Shown piece by piece: positions 11,780-26,700 of a stretch of DNA of 64,000 nucleotides. The number at the start of each line of letters is the position of its first letter. Within the stretch, counting starts at the first letter, position 1. The stretch covers positions 568,342,140 to 568,406,139 of the forward strand of contig CM040121.1 in assembly GCA_022559845.1 (NCBI GenBank), given 5' to 3'. This DNA comes from Amorphophallus konjac (lineage: Eukaryota > Streptophyta > Magnoliopsida > Alismatales > Araceae). The translations under genes and the position numbers were made by a program. Under the pieces are notes generated by a model that saw only the letters and a list, made by a program, of their open reading frames with translations, did not search any database and was not told where the DNA came from.

Positions 11780-14700
11780 CTGCATTGGTAATAACAGTAC
11801 AATGTGATAAACCATGCAGAACAATAAAACAATCAATGTGATAGGTCATGAGTGCATGGCAATACAATCAGATCTCTTTAGCCAGCTTATTGACAGAAAT
11901 AAAGAATAGGATAAGCCTAAATTCATCGGTGACAGATAGAAATCAGAAGTGTTTAACTTGTGTAATAGTATATAAAGCACTTTTTTTACTTTTAAGGGTC
12001 ATTTGGATCTTTGAAGGTGAAACAATCACTTGGATTGACACAATACTGAAATACTTGTATTTTTATAAGTCACTGATTTCAGAACCTGCAGAACAAAATC
12101 CCTTGTTTTGGTTAATTTGTCAAATAGCAGATTCTGGTTTTAGATTTCAGAATCTACGTCAATCCACATAAAAAGGAATCCAGATATTTACAGTATTTTA
12201 CATCAACTCAAATAATATGAGTGCAGAGATTTCAGTTCTTTATGTCAAACTAAATTGAAACTTTAGCTCCTTTTGCTAAGAAATCCCACATAAAAGTTTG
12301 ATAGGTCCAACACAAATTAAAAATATACACAACCAAATTCTTCTGGTTTCTAGTTGGGCTGGACTGGGCAAAGTGTCCCCCTAACAGAACCAAACTCCAC
12401 ACACCCAATTGAAAATATAGGAAGAAAAGGAATTCTTTCTCAGCACTCAAGATTATTATTTCACAAAGAAAAAAATACCAGGAACCGTACAACTAAGAAC
12501 AGAAATAATTAGTAGTATACAAACCTTTGCCCGTGTAAGTGCAACATTGATCCTATGCCAATCTCCCAGCAAGGATGTTGAGAATGATGTTGGGCGATCA
12601 CTGGATCTTACAAACGAGACCAGTATGCAGTCCTTATCTCTCCCCTGCTCAGTATAATGCACATTTATAGCTAGTAAGCAGGCACATACACGGAGACACA
12701 TGGAGAGAGACAACACAGACAGATGCAGCACACACTCACAGCATTGAGCTGCTGCTCCAAGACAGGAAAAAACAAGACTGATCAATGTTCAACATTCAAA
12801 TTGCACAGATACAAACGAACATATTTAACTTGCATCTGCTTGTGAATCAAAGTTTCAAGCCACAATTTTTGTGAAACAGAAGAAAAATAAAAAAAAGGGA
12901 GGGCAATCAAACAGTGACAAGAATATGAACAAATTAACCTAAAATATTTTCAGATGGCTGAAAGACCCTCTTCTAATATGTTGAGCTGCCTAGTGTCTTA
13001 AATCAGATGAAATAGGCAACAATCACCAAGTGGAGCAATAAAGAGAAGACTTTGACAAGATAACACAAACTACGTGAAACAGAAGCATAGTTGGAAAATA
13101 TCTTGAACCAAGGTACAATATTGGTCATCTGCAACATGTGAGCTTCAAATCATCTAGTATTTGTCGATGGTGTGTGGATGTAAATAGAACTGAAATTGGA
13201 AGAATCAGGGCATAACCAAACTCGGAAGTGAAATAAAATGCCATCTATGTGAAGCGTATCTGCAGTATAAGACTTGGATGACCTGGTATTTGTCAATGGT
13301 GTGTATCTCCACAGCAGTCCCAACAGCACGTCGAATTAGATCCACCTGTGAGTTATAAGGAGTGATAATACCTATTTCCTCCCCAGCAACGTCTCTGTTG
13401 ATCAATTCTCTGACAACCTATTAAATAGACAGCACGAATGGTGACTCATACAACATCAACATAAACTTGTAATCTTTTAGATCTAAAAACCCTGGCTATA
13501 ACGAAGATGTGTACAAGGCTACAAGCAGTTATTCAGGCACAACTTTTCCTCAAAAGCAGATGTGCCATTTCCAAAAATTAAAAACAGAATAGGTTCATCA
13601 TCATAAAATCGGAGTCACACTATGAAATGATCCCCATCACTTGGGTTCAGTTACATGGATCAATTTAGCGTGAGAAGTTCAAGAAACTGTTAGATGAGTT
13701 AGCTTAGGATATCAATGCATTATGAGCAAAATGCTGATCTAGATAGCTTCGGGAAGGACAGGGACCTATTAATAAGCACATGTTGAGCACTACAATAGTC
13801 ATGCCATAAGTTTCTGATTAAATTTCAGAACTAAGAAATTTAAACAAATTCAATTCTCTTGACGGCGTGAAGTGATGTTTTTCACGGCCGTCACATATGG
13901 ATCAAGTTCAAATGCCCTTGGTATCTCTCCGGGCAACATTTGATACAAAAGGACTGCATGTTTTGACACAGTCATTTCATCAAACACCTGAAGTCAACCC
14001 GCTAAATGACGGCATCAAGCGATTTAAATCGTAGCCGTTATGGTGGGTGTAAGTTCAAGCGCCCTCGGCATCCCATAGGGCAAAATTTTACACAAGAATT
14101 AGCATGTTTGTGTTGAAATCCACAAAACCACAGTGTTGAGATACACAGGCCCAGGGTCATAAGCACATGAACCACAACTCATTTAACCAATACGAGACTA
14201 TTGCCCAGGGGACTATGCCCAAATTCCAACACTCCCTCTTACGGCCAAGATGGGCCGTGGACATTAATTGGGTGGAGGTGACAATATATGGAGTTGGATC
14301 CAAGACCACGCTCTGATACCATGTTGAAATCCACAAAACCGCGGTGTTGAGATACACAGGCCCAGGGTCATAAACACATGAACCACAACTCATTTAACCA
14401 ATACAGGACTATTGCCCAGGGGACTATGCCCAAATTCCAACAGTTTGTACACGCAGAAATTTCATCGAACACATGGCAGGCGTGTTAAAATTACACACCT
14501 ACGCAGCAAGAAGACAAGTTAATGGCAGTCCCTGGTGTCCGAGAAGTGTTTTTCAAGGTGTCACAAAGGTGTATCTTCACCCGGGCACTAGTGACAGCAA
14601 AACAAGGGTCCAACAAGTCAAGAAAAGATCAAACAAAAAACCTTGGGCCGCCCCACCAAGTCAACAAAAAAAGTTCCACGCAAGTGCTAGAAGGACAGCA

Positions 14701-17700
14701 AGGGCAGGCTTTTATAGTTTTTTAAGTTGACTGCACTGAGGACCAGGACCGCCCCCTTTTCTTCCTCTCTTGAGCAGACCTGGGAGGCCCACCTCCGGGT
14801 TTCCCTCTCAGCTGCTGCGGTTTGGACAGAACAGCAAAAACAAAAAAAAACAAGAAGGAAGGAAGCAGAAGACCCGGAGGTGGTACCTCGGGGTCTGCAA
14901 ACCCGGAGGTGGCCCCCTCCGGGTTTCCTCCTCTCTGTGTTCTAAAAGAACAGAAAGAAAAAAAAGGGAGGGCAAGGGGAAGAAGACCCGGAGGTGGCAC
15001 CGCCGGGTCTGCAAACCCGGAGGTGCCCACCTCTGGGTTATGCAGAGAGGGGTGGAGGGCTCATTGGCCTCTCCCCCTTTTCTTTCTACTGTACAGTGGG
15101 CAGCAAAAAAAAGGGGGGGGCAGCAGTAGAAGGTTGGGAAAAAAATTAAAAGGAGGAGAACCCGGAGGCCTCCTCCCCTCTGTCTTTGCCTCTCTCTCAC
15201 ATGGTTGTATCAAAAAAACAAACAAACAGAACAGGGAAAAGGGAGGTGAAAGGACAGGGATTACCTGGAGTTTCTTACCTCCGGGTGTGTCCTCCCACTC
15301 TTATAAATAGGAGGCAACAGCAGGAGGACTGAAGAAGAAGAAGCAAGCAGCAGTCGGAGCAGCAAGCAGCAGGGCACAGCAGCAGCAGGTCGCAGCCCCC
15401 TTCCTTTGGTGTTCTGTTATGTTAAAAACCCTACTTTGTACATAAAGGACTCACTTAAAAGGGCATTTTACCAAAATATCCTTGTGTGAGAAAATGAAGT
15501 TGTATCATGATTCCAAATGGACCAAAGTCATGAAAGGGTTATATTGATCCCAGGAATGCCAAAGTTCTGAGAAATTGATGTCAAAATCATGGGAAAACTC
15601 CAACATTTGTAAAATTGCAATTTTTACCCGCACATGTTTACAAAATTGTGCAGATGTCCTCAAGAAATTACCAAAAATCCCAGAACTCAGCAAATTCTGT
15701 AGGAAATGTTCAAGTCTCTCCAAATATGTCCAAAGTTGGTGGAAAACCATGCCTAGTCTACAAATAAAAAAAATCAAATTTGCAATTGGACCCACAAAGT
15801 TCATGAAATTGTGTAAATGTCCAGGAAATCTGTGCAAAATTTTGAAATTTCAGAAGAAAGGCATGTTCCGCAAATCTTTAAGGGTAAAATTGCATAGAAA
15901 CCCTGATTTAAGGGAAAATTGCATAAAAACCCTAATTTGGGGGGAAATTGCATAAAAACCCTGATTCAAGGGTAAATTGCACAAAAAACCTAATTAAAGG
16001 GTAAACTGTATATAAACCCTAATTCTAGGATAAATTGCATATAAACCCTAATTCGAGGGTAAATTGCATACAAGCCCCCTCCAAAGGGAAAAATTGCATA
16101 CAAGCCTCTCCATCATCATCATCATCAGAGCCTTATCCCAATTATTTGGGGTCGGCTACATAAATCTTGCTCCGCCAAAGATTTCTATTAAGTGCTATAT
16201 TTATATTTAAACCCAAAAAACTAATGTCCTTCCTAATAACATCGCACCATCTCATTTTAGGCCTTCCCCGAGCTCTTTTACTAACATCCACTAAGATTCG
16301 GTCACATCTTTTAACCAGTGTTGAGTTAGGGCGACGAAGCACATGTCCAAACCACCTGAGTCTATTTTCTATCATTTTACTATCAATTGGAGCTAATCCC
16401 CAAGTCCTTACGGATGCACTGATTCCTAATCTTGTCTTTCTTAGTCTTGTCACACATCCATCTCAACATCCTCATCTCTGCTACACACATTTTGTGAATG
16501 TGTTCCTTTCGTACTGTCCAACACTCGATACCATATAACAAAGCCCCTCCAAAGCGGAAAATTGCATATAAGTCCCTCTAAGAGGGTAAATCACATCTAA
16601 ACTCTTCCAAAAGGGGAGAATTGCATCGAAGCCCTTCCAAAAAGAAAAATTATAAATAAACCCTCATGTGAAGGGATAATTGCAATGATGCCCTATCTTG
16701 GGGCAAGAGACTTCTAAGTTCTTCCCTAGGACTAAAATTTTGGCAAAGCTAGTACCGCAAAGGCAAAAAGATCTTAGGCAATTAATCAAAGGTGTTCAGA
16801 CTCAGTCCGATGTAAATTAACACCGATTCCGGTCGGTGGGAAAAGGTCATTGTACACGAACCCTAACTCGTCTGATAAAGCACGCGCACGGAAATTATAA
16901 TATGCAAGCTCCAAGCCTAAATATATGTGCATATGTTTTCCCGAATTATTTTTGCGCGTGTGAAACAGCACACAAGGATTGATGGATTGTTGTTGAAAAC
17001 TTAAAAAGCTTAAACCCATAACTTTCATGAAAGTTTCTCGTGTAGATGAGTTAGATGGGAGAATCACCTAGACTTGGAAAATACCAAAATGAAGAAGGAA
17101 GATGCAATATACTCAACTTTTAGGCTATTCGTATCTTCAAATTAAGCAGAAATTAGATTAATAAGTTAGTATCCAGAGGGCTTAACTATAAAATTTCACT
17201 GTTGTTGGGCCTTGCCAACTGGATGAATAGTTGGCCTGCTAATGGGCAGCTCTGGGCCCATTTAACAGGGCCCTTGATGGACTAGTGTTAATAGGCCAGA
17301 AATGGGGGCAGAGTTGGATGCATCAGGCCCAACTCCAAACTGCCAATAGCGCTCCCACTTTCTCCTCCCTATAAAAGGAAAAAAAAGAGGTGCCCCACCT
17401 CCCCAGCCCAGTCAATAGTCTTCCCTTGAGCCTGCCTCCTTTTAGTACATAGATAACATTCTGATTAAATGATCTAAAGGTTTTACTAAGCCAATATGAC
17501 TGAGGAGATAAACAGGACCATATGACCATTGGATGTTTTAGTGTACGCAATGATAGGGAAAAACTGGCAGTCCCACAAGGAAACGAAGTTTATGAAGGAG
17601 TAACTTAAGCAAAACCAAAAATGCAATAGTAACTGCCCAGATATCTGCCAAATCGTTTGTCCTTGTTATAAAGTTTGGATATCCGGAATATGCATACCTC

Positions 17701-20700
17701 TGAAACAATGTATCCCTCTGTTGGGTTATTTATCGTGTTCTGTTCTTTCACCTCACGGGCAGGCAACATATCTGAATGATTTCACCAGAAAACAAGCTCA
17801 AATTCTATTTCCCAGAGCATACCATATAAAAATGAAAACAAAACAACTAAGCAATAACTCTGACCTGTATTTATAAAAACCACCGATCTGTTTGGATCCA
17901 ATACCTGTGGAACAACAGCAAGAAATGGCAAATGAGAATCTTGTTGAACAAGAAGAAATCAAGGAACATGTGATCTCACGAGAAGAATGAGGACAGTATG
18001 GTAAATGTATAATCACATCACATCTGGCTTTTCCTCATAATTAAGGACATAAAAAATGTCCAGCAGTAACTTTACATCTGGAAGAAACCAGGAGTTCACA
18101 GTACATGATTACTTGACCGATAATACTGATGCCCATGGAGCAGCATACTTTTGGAGATGTTTTATAAGACTAGGCATGAATTAGAGAGGTTCAGCTATAT
18201 CTCACAATTGACGAATGCATCAACTCATCTGAGATGGTGGATTTCAGATTAAGCAGGGAGGTCTCAAAATCAAGTCAGGTACAAAGCCCATTTATAGAGC
18301 CATCCTAAATTCCTAATCTATTTGTGCATGTGTATGTGTATTTGAGGGTGGGGGGATGTGGTTCATCTTGAATGGTAATGTCCGGATAAGTATTTCAAGG
18401 CCTGCCCGAACTTGTTTCCAAGAAATGATGTTCACCAGTCTCTTGTCCTTAATATCAGTCTGGGTTAATCAAAGTGGACTACATTCTATTACATATCTGC
18501 CTTCACCTTTTGTACTTGTAAAATGTAATCTTGGCAACAAAAACATCCCATTGTCGGCTTCTTTTCATCTCACCACAATACTTCCAACAGTACATGACAT
18601 TCATCCTACTGTGAATTGGCTCTCACCTTTGAGATCATAAAATAAAGGCACTGACTTGAGACATAATTTACAATGGACATCATCTTTCACATGGACAAAG
18701 TTAGGATTTGTGATCATGGTTTAAGAGCCAGCCCTACAGACTGGAATCAGGTGAACCAGATGGGATCATGGGAAACGGCCAGGACCAGTCCAATTCTACT
18801 GATTCTGGGGTAATAGTTCTGAAATTGAATAATAAAAAAGACAAATGGCTACTTTAAATCAGCCTGAACCAGTCAGTATCACATGTCTACCATGTAGTTA
18901 AAAGCGCGCCAGGCGCTCGCCTAGGCGCTGAGGCAAGGCGACACTCTGACCACAATTGGTCTCACTCTCTCTTTGTCTCACATAGACACACACATAACTT
19001 GGTTTTTGACGGTGGTCTGTCTCACTCTCTCTCTGCCTATAAGATTTGTTGTTTTTTTAAATTTCTTATCTTTCATAATGTGAGAGATTATCTTTTGACT
19101 CACCAGAATTTGTTTTACATCAGTTTTCTGAATTTATTAGTTTCTTCATTATTGGTATCTTCATAGTTGTAATTTGGTTTGTTAAATTCTATGAGAATTT
19201 AGTGAGTCATAATAATTTGAATAATAGGATTGAATGAATTTAGGAAATTTATTGACTTTATGTAGGTAATTTTGTAATATTTAGACATATAGTTTATTTT
19301 TTGAATTATATATATATTTAATAAAATCTCATCTCAAACACCTAGGCCATCACCTAGGCGTTTGAGGCATGAGGCGACCCCCTGGTCGCCTCGGTCGCCT
19401 CACGCCTCAGACTACATAGCATGTCTACAAGATAAAAAGGGGGTAACTACAAAGTGTATGAGACCTGGAATTCCCAAACTTGAAAGTATAAACAGAAAGT
19501 ATGCACATTACAAAACGATAATCTGTAGCATCCTTAACAGAAGATGTTTACCTTTTTTAGCCATGATTTAAGGGGCTTGACACATGAAAATCTAAGCTTA
19601 GCGTTTGCTATATCAGGTGAACCACAGAGCAGCCTATTTCCATAAATAAGAGCATTTGATAGTTCCATGATACCAGCACACATCCTATACTGAAAGAAGA
19701 ACATTGTAGGTCATTGCTTTATTGTATGCACCAAACAGAAAACAAGAAAATATCTATATAAAATATTCATCACTGAGACCTGGCACTGCAAAGCAGAAAT
19801 TGCCTGAGGGTGTGCTTCAGATAGTCTGCGAAATAAACTTATCCCCAGTCCATTTTCCAGAGCCTCTGCACTCTAGAAGAGGAAAATAGGAAAATAACAT
19901 AAATATCTGTGGCCATGATTAGCAAAAAGTTCAAAAGCATAACGTGAAAAGTTATGGATCACCTGAACAAGAGGAGGCAACTGATAATGGTCTCCAACAA
20001 GAACAAATTTTGTAGCAAACATCAAAGGCCCTAAAGAGACCTGAATACATATAAAGTTTCCATGAGATAACAAAGCACAACCTGAAGTCCTTCACACAGG
20101 TTGATCCATCATCACCTTACACTAGTGAAGTAAGCAGTACACTGATCTACTTTTAATAAAACTGAGCTGGATCTGATATGCTCATATCTTTTACTAACAT
20201 AGAAAAAGCTTCATACATTGAATAGTATTCATATTCAATTATTCACAGGCAACATCAGATGATGATTTCATTTGGCATGCAAGTAATAAAAATTAGGTAA
20301 ACTTTGAGATGATGCAAACTCTTATGCATACAGGAAGTGCAATTTGTCCAGCTTCATCCATTATGCACACATCGAATTTCCTCTTCGCAAGTAGGGGGTG
20401 GTTTATGCCTAAACAAGTAACTCCAACAACTCGGACATGCTCCATCCTTTGTTTAATGTCCTCCAAATTCTGTTTGCCTGTTGCAGTTACTAAGAATCAT
20501 ACATCTGAAGGTATGATAAGAACAGACAGAATATTAACAAAATTAACAGCAGGGATTGCCATCTTATGAGATCTTTCCAGTATTTCCCTCTCTTGAGTCC
20601 AAAGATGGTTCTCTTCTCTTCAAGAAAACAAACCACAGATATTCTCTTCTCTTCAAGATGAGAAGCTGCTTTAGAAACTTACCCAGACTTTCCAACATCT

Positions 20701-23700
20701 ACCAAGGTGTCTTCACCTTTAACCTCTGAGATGTTGCCTAGAAATGAGATGGCAAACCTTGATTCAGAGGAAAATAACTGACCTGAATGACAATGCTCAC
20801 GAATGCCATCATACATAGCTTCTTTTCTTCCAATGCGTATGAAATCTATACCCTGAAACATGCCAGCAAAAAGCATAGCTCATCATCACTTGTATGAGTT
20901 GAACTGATCCATCCACTTCAATGTTACCTTACATCTGAGATGGAAGTTTAGCTGGAGATTAATTGGGTCAAACTATGCAGTAATACAGACTCTAATTAGA
21001 AATATGTGATACCATAAAACAAAGATTGAAGAAACAAAACAGACTAGTAAGAAACCAAAGGAAATGGAATCAGCAGATAACAAGATCATCCGTCTTAAAA
21101 TATTTAAAATCATAATCCACATTGCTACACAATTATCTGAAAATCCAACAGATATATCAAAACTCTATGGATGTATCGAGATGCCAGTGGATGGAGAAAT
21201 CCTATGACACCTATGCTACTAAGGACATTAATGTTAAACTAGCACTGGGAATGAATGAATGTTGTTCCATAGTGTAGACTTGAAGCCTATTGTTGGGCTT
21301 CCTAGCCATCCAGTGCTCCATTATTGGATATGCCTTTTATAATGTCATTTGTCTTTTCATGCCTATAAGAAAAATGGACCTAATGGAAAGCTATATATGA
21401 ACAGAGACTTAAAGATGATTGATCATAACAGTTGAGAATTTTAGTCAAAGCCAACAGCATCCTTCACTCATTTTTCCATTTAGGCTAGACCATTTTTAAT
21501 GGGCATTGTAACACAAATTAAGCAGTTCTTCCAGTTGGTGAAGTACAGAGCTGCCAAGATCTATAGGCATTGACAATTAGAGTATAAAATGCCAGTGGTC
21601 TGTTCTGGATGCATTTTAAGATGGCCAATCTATTGCAATGTGCATGTCTATTGTTTTATAAATCACAGATTGATACCAACTTCAAAGTGGCAAACATGAA
21701 CCATCACAATAGAAATTCTTAAGTATTCAACAAGGCCAAAGAACTGATGAATATTAAAATAAGTGGTAGTTTTTGCAATGCTATCAAATTACAAAAGGGA
21801 TGGAATAGAATGAACCTGCACTTTCAGTTTAATCAGAAGGTTATCGACTGCCGAATTTGTGTATGATGTAAGCAAAATGGAAGCACCTCTGACTAATAAT
21901 GCCTTCACTGCATGCACCATAGTCGAGGTTTTGCCAGTTCCAGGCATTCCTAGGATCAGAGCATAATCCTTTGCAGCAAGTATCTGACAAATGTAGGATT
22001 GGATAATGTTACAAGAGTGAAATTTAAAATAATTGCTCAGGTAAACTGTATGTTTAGACAAAAGAGATACCCTAGTGCTAAGGCTGAAGCGGTGGGGGAG
22101 GGGGGTGGGGAGACAGTGTCTACCTTATGAATAGATCTACGCTGATCATTATTCAAGGTGCTCTCAGACTGGACATATGAAACAGCTGGATCCTGACTGC
22201 CAATACCTCCGCTGTCAAACCTGGGGGCCTGTGTATATATTTAGGGTCTGAAAAAAATTAAATGCCCGACGGTGTATTATAAGATGAGGAATAAACATTC
22301 AATTGGTATAATCACAAGATAACTCACCTCAAGGTCAACAATCATTTTTCTAAGATGAGAACCATGTGTGCTTTGCAGAAACAATTGCACAAGATTGAAT
22401 CTTCATAAAACAATGTCTAATAGTCATCATATTGTTTCTCTGCAAGTTGAAACTTTAGCTTTTATTTCACAGGAATAGCAATACCTCATGATTGCATAAG
22501 AAGAAGCAGCATCATCCTTGTCAATTCGCCAAGTTTCACAGGTGAGTTTGCTTTCATCTGTTGAAGAGCTAGACCCTGGAAGCCTCAGCCGTCGAGAAAG
22601 GGCAACCTACATCCAATTGGTTCAGAGGTTGTTACAACATTTCCCGTCCACATGGGATTCAATAGATGGAAAAAAGTTATTCATGGTTCTCTGTCATCTC
22701 TGATATACATCGTTGAACTACATATGTCCATTTACAACAGGAGGTGCCAAATTAGCCACAGTTGTTGAGATGGCATACCATAATTAATAAACCAAATGTA
22801 GCATGATCGTATATATGTGGTCAAATCCTTACTGAGACAGTATAAGGGCAAATGTCTGCTATCACTCCCCTGGCAACTGCTGCATGTCCAGATTCTGTGC
22901 TAAGTACCTATTTACACAATGAATTGAATCTGCAAATCAAAATAACATAAAGATTGTATAGTACAACAACAGTGATGCATGGAATACAGAATTGGCCGAT
23001 TCGGATCGGGATCTGCAAGGGGCAATCCGATTCTGCCCCCTAACCCTATCACAATTGAATTTTTTTAAAAATTGAGAAAATAATTAAAAATGGAAATCGG
23101 TCAAATAGGCCGTTCTGATCTGATCCAGGTCGGGATCAGCTGGGTCCGATCCTATGACCCGATCCAATTCTGAATTCCATGCAGTGATGCCTTTATCGAC
23201 AAACAAAGTTACAACAATGATGGCATGCAGTTTCAAACCGCCCAGTGAGCAAACAAGGACATGCAAAATAATATATTTCATCTAATTTTCAAGTGAAATT
23301 AATCTGGAGACTGCATGAACTCTTCTCTGACCAAGTTTCAGCTGTGAACTTCAAGTGATCATTATTTTAAACAATTGAAAAGAATCAAAGAAAATTACAC
23401 TTGGGCAGACCAAGGCTTCAGAGAGCAGAAGAGACGGTGACAAGTTTCATACGGAGGGTTCTACACTAGTTGTATCAACATACTCATGCATCAGTAAAGA
23501 GAAATGTTATTCAGTTTTCTTTTCTTTTATTTGGAGATAATATCGTTGAATGTAGATCCAAGTGACGTCCCAAAATAAACAACTTCAGAAACCAAAATGT
23601 TGTTAGAACTTTAAGGAAGACAGACTATCATTTTCTCCAAAGAATCTAAAACAATATATCAATTTATTCATTGGAAAAATTATTCAGGGATCATGACTTC

Positions 23701-26700
23701 ACAGCCAGAACCTTGGTTTGCAACTTCCCTCTCTTAAGGAAACAAATTCAGTAGGACATGTTGAGTCAAGATGTGATCAATTCGGTCCAGTGCAAATTCC
23801 AAAAGGGCCAACCAACTTTGGCTCAAGCACAATCCAAAATTTAGAAGGAAATTTGGACCGACAAATTTGAACTCTAACTAATGGCCTACTAAACATCAAA
23901 ATTATACAAATCTGGACCAAAGAGAGGCCAGGTTCACGCTACAATTAGGTCTAAGGGGAGTTGGCCATTGTTTCAGTTGAGTTTAGCTCAATTAATACAA
24001 ATACCAATTCATGTGGAGAAACCCAAATTCAGCCACTTCCTGGGTCAGGTTGGAGGCTGGCCTGGCCAAAGTTGTATCCCAATCTATACTTCAATAGAAT
24101 AGGAGTTTATTTTTAGACAAAAAGTGCAACTGGGTCATTAATCATTTTCTTGCCTTTCTGTTGTGCAACATCCAACTATTCCTTTTATGGCACATCTTGT
24201 TCTTCTGAATATTTCCTCATTCATTGGAATGGGGGATATCATTTCTGGTTTAAATTATGATGGGAAAGACAAGGTTACCTTTTTTGCCACCTAATGATAT
24301 TGAAATCGTCATCAATCAGCTCAAACCAACTTCACTGTCCAAACGTTAATACTGTTTACTTTAAATACAACCAACCTGCCGCTTATTAACTGTTAACGGC
24401 CCGAACTCTAACCCGAAACCTAGGTGTTGAGCTGAGGGAATCCTCAATAGATAAAGAGGGAGGTGCCCATAGATTATCCAAAGTGGGACTAAACCTCAGC
24501 ACCCCCTGGCGCCGAACCTGAATGGCTACAGTATGAGTGGCGCACACTGAACTTGGAAGGTTACGGTATAAACCCGAATAGTTTTGGTATGAATGGCGCA
24601 ATTGAACGGGTGGGGTGGAGTTTGAGAAAGCCCAACTCTGATACCATGTTAAAGGCCCAAACTCTTACCCAAAACCTAGGTGTTGAGTTGAGAAAATCCT
24701 CAACAGATAAAGAGGGAGGCGCCCACAGATTATGTAATGTGGGACTAAACCTCAACATTAACATTTGTTGATGTCTCATTTATTGTCGGTAATGTTTGTT
24801 GCTGGGGGGGGAGTGCTATTGTCTTTGACAACCAATGTTCCACTATCACAACTGGTTGTCCGGTGCCTATTGATAAGGAGTGATCTTTCTATCCCCTTTA
24901 GAGGGCCTTGTTGCCCTAGATTTGTCTCCCCAGAATCTATCCACCTGCATTGAACATCTGGAAGAGATCTCTTGGCTTTGTGCAACTCCTGAAAGTTGAC
25001 ATTAAATACTATCTTGCAGCAAGGTTGAGGCATGCTGGTATCTTTACCAGGTGGATGCCGTGTCATTTACTAGGTTGTGCCAGCTGATATCGTTGGTGGC
25101 CAGAACTCAACTGTATCTTCACACCCATCCAATGTGTTTTTGATTATAGATATACACTAAAAACATTCCTAGTAAATCCTTCTGCCAAAAGCATCCCCAT
25201 TTTTTCAATTTCCTCCAAGACCAATGATTTGATGGATTGCTTTTCTTTGTCTCCGATCATGAGGTGTTTAGCCTATCCAAAGCTATCAGAAACATTTCCC
25301 ACTTGTTTATGTCCACCATGTTTCTAAAACTCTGGCATGTTTTACATTACAAAAGTCATGTAAATCTATAAATTGTGAACATAATAGCCATGAGCCAGTG
25401 ATTGCAATTTGTTAGGCACATGGTCAGAGCATAACTTGGACAAAAGCCCAGATAATATAAGTTATGTAGCATCCCATGCAACATGTAAAGCTATATTCCA
25501 CAAAATTCAATATTTATTGCCATAGCCTACAAAGAACAGAATAATCTTCACGTGACTGCAAGAAGAATAGGTAAATTTCAATAATCTAATAAAATTGCAT
25601 ACCACAAAATCCCCACATCTAAGAGTGCAGTCCAAATTGTTTCTTTGAGATGATGCTACATCCATCACTGCTCTGTTATGCATCATTGAATGCATGTCTT
25701 TATGTACAAAATGGTAGATGTATCGCCCATTTTTTGAGGAGTCAGCCACTGAACATGTCTTAGAAATGTCGAGAACAATGGAAGACAGACTGTTGTGATC
25801 TTTCTTTGAGCTGGAATTATGTAACATTTCTCCTTTTGCAACCTAAAGTTTAAAGCCACTAGAAGTCAGGATGCAGGAATCTTTTTCATATTTTATCATC
25901 CAAGAAAGAAGGCATACCAAGGATGCTTTAGCTTCCAAATCTATTAGTCGATCCCAATGTTGCAAGAAATCACAATGAGGGATGGTTAAATGGTCCACAA
26001 GAGAACCAAACAGCTCTTGAAGTCCACCACTTTCACTGTCAGCACCTCCATGAGCCTAGGAAATCCAAGTTAGAGTGAATCAAAGAGATGCATAAGTATG
26101 ATCTCATGACCAAATGAAAAATACAAAATGCAATCAAAGTTGGTGAGACTATATCCATAAGTCATAAAGTTATAATTGTCATGATATGTAACTGAAACCT
26201 GAACCATTAGTGATCAAAGGTTTCCTCACAAATCATTTCATTTTTTTTCATGATTATCATCATTGTCATCATAGGTCATATCACTCTTTCATCTTAATAT
26301 TCATCATCATGATTGCTAATTCAAATATGCATCAATAACTATGCGTTCATAATGTACATATATCATACGGAAGAAATCATGACTAGAATCATAGGGGATC
26401 ATTTATCATCTTCAATTTATTATGGTAAAGGAGTTCACGAGGCCTTATTGCATTCAGACACGATTGAACTCGGTCTCTAAACATGCTTTCGTATAACATG
26501 TCCTATCTTGAAGTCTAAAACTAACAATCCTTCGACATGCTTATTATAGAACTGTTGACACCCGTTTTTAGCCTACAAGTCGAGTTATTTCTCTTATTCA
26601 CCTCCGTAATGCCCTGAATTACCCATTGCTTTGGAGCCTTCTTTGAATCTATCTCGAGCCCATTTCTTGATCATTTTTCAAGCCCATTGAGCCTTGGAAG

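Larger units (their letters stand above)
13781..16967 (+). mobile_element. Solo LTR of a Ty3/gypsy-type element, with nested insertions
   Basis: Begins TGTTGAGCAC, ends GTGTGAAACA, and is flanked by the perfect 5-bp direct repeat GCACA (13776-13780, 16968-16972). No internal region remains, so it arose by LTR-LTR recombination. It carries a nested TRIM and a nested RTE tail, a GC-rich island (14750-15290), a TATA-like box (15302-15309) and a run of 25-bp repeats. Its last 200 bp match the LTRs at 30625 and 55726 (box ATAAATTAACACCG then CGGTCGGTGG). It lies in DNA2 intron 13418-17697, antisense to the gene. Confidence 0.9.

Noticed and set aside
14727..15310. Overlapping open frames on both strands
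   Set aside because: Same cause in the GC-rich island of the solo LTR at 13781; no domain.
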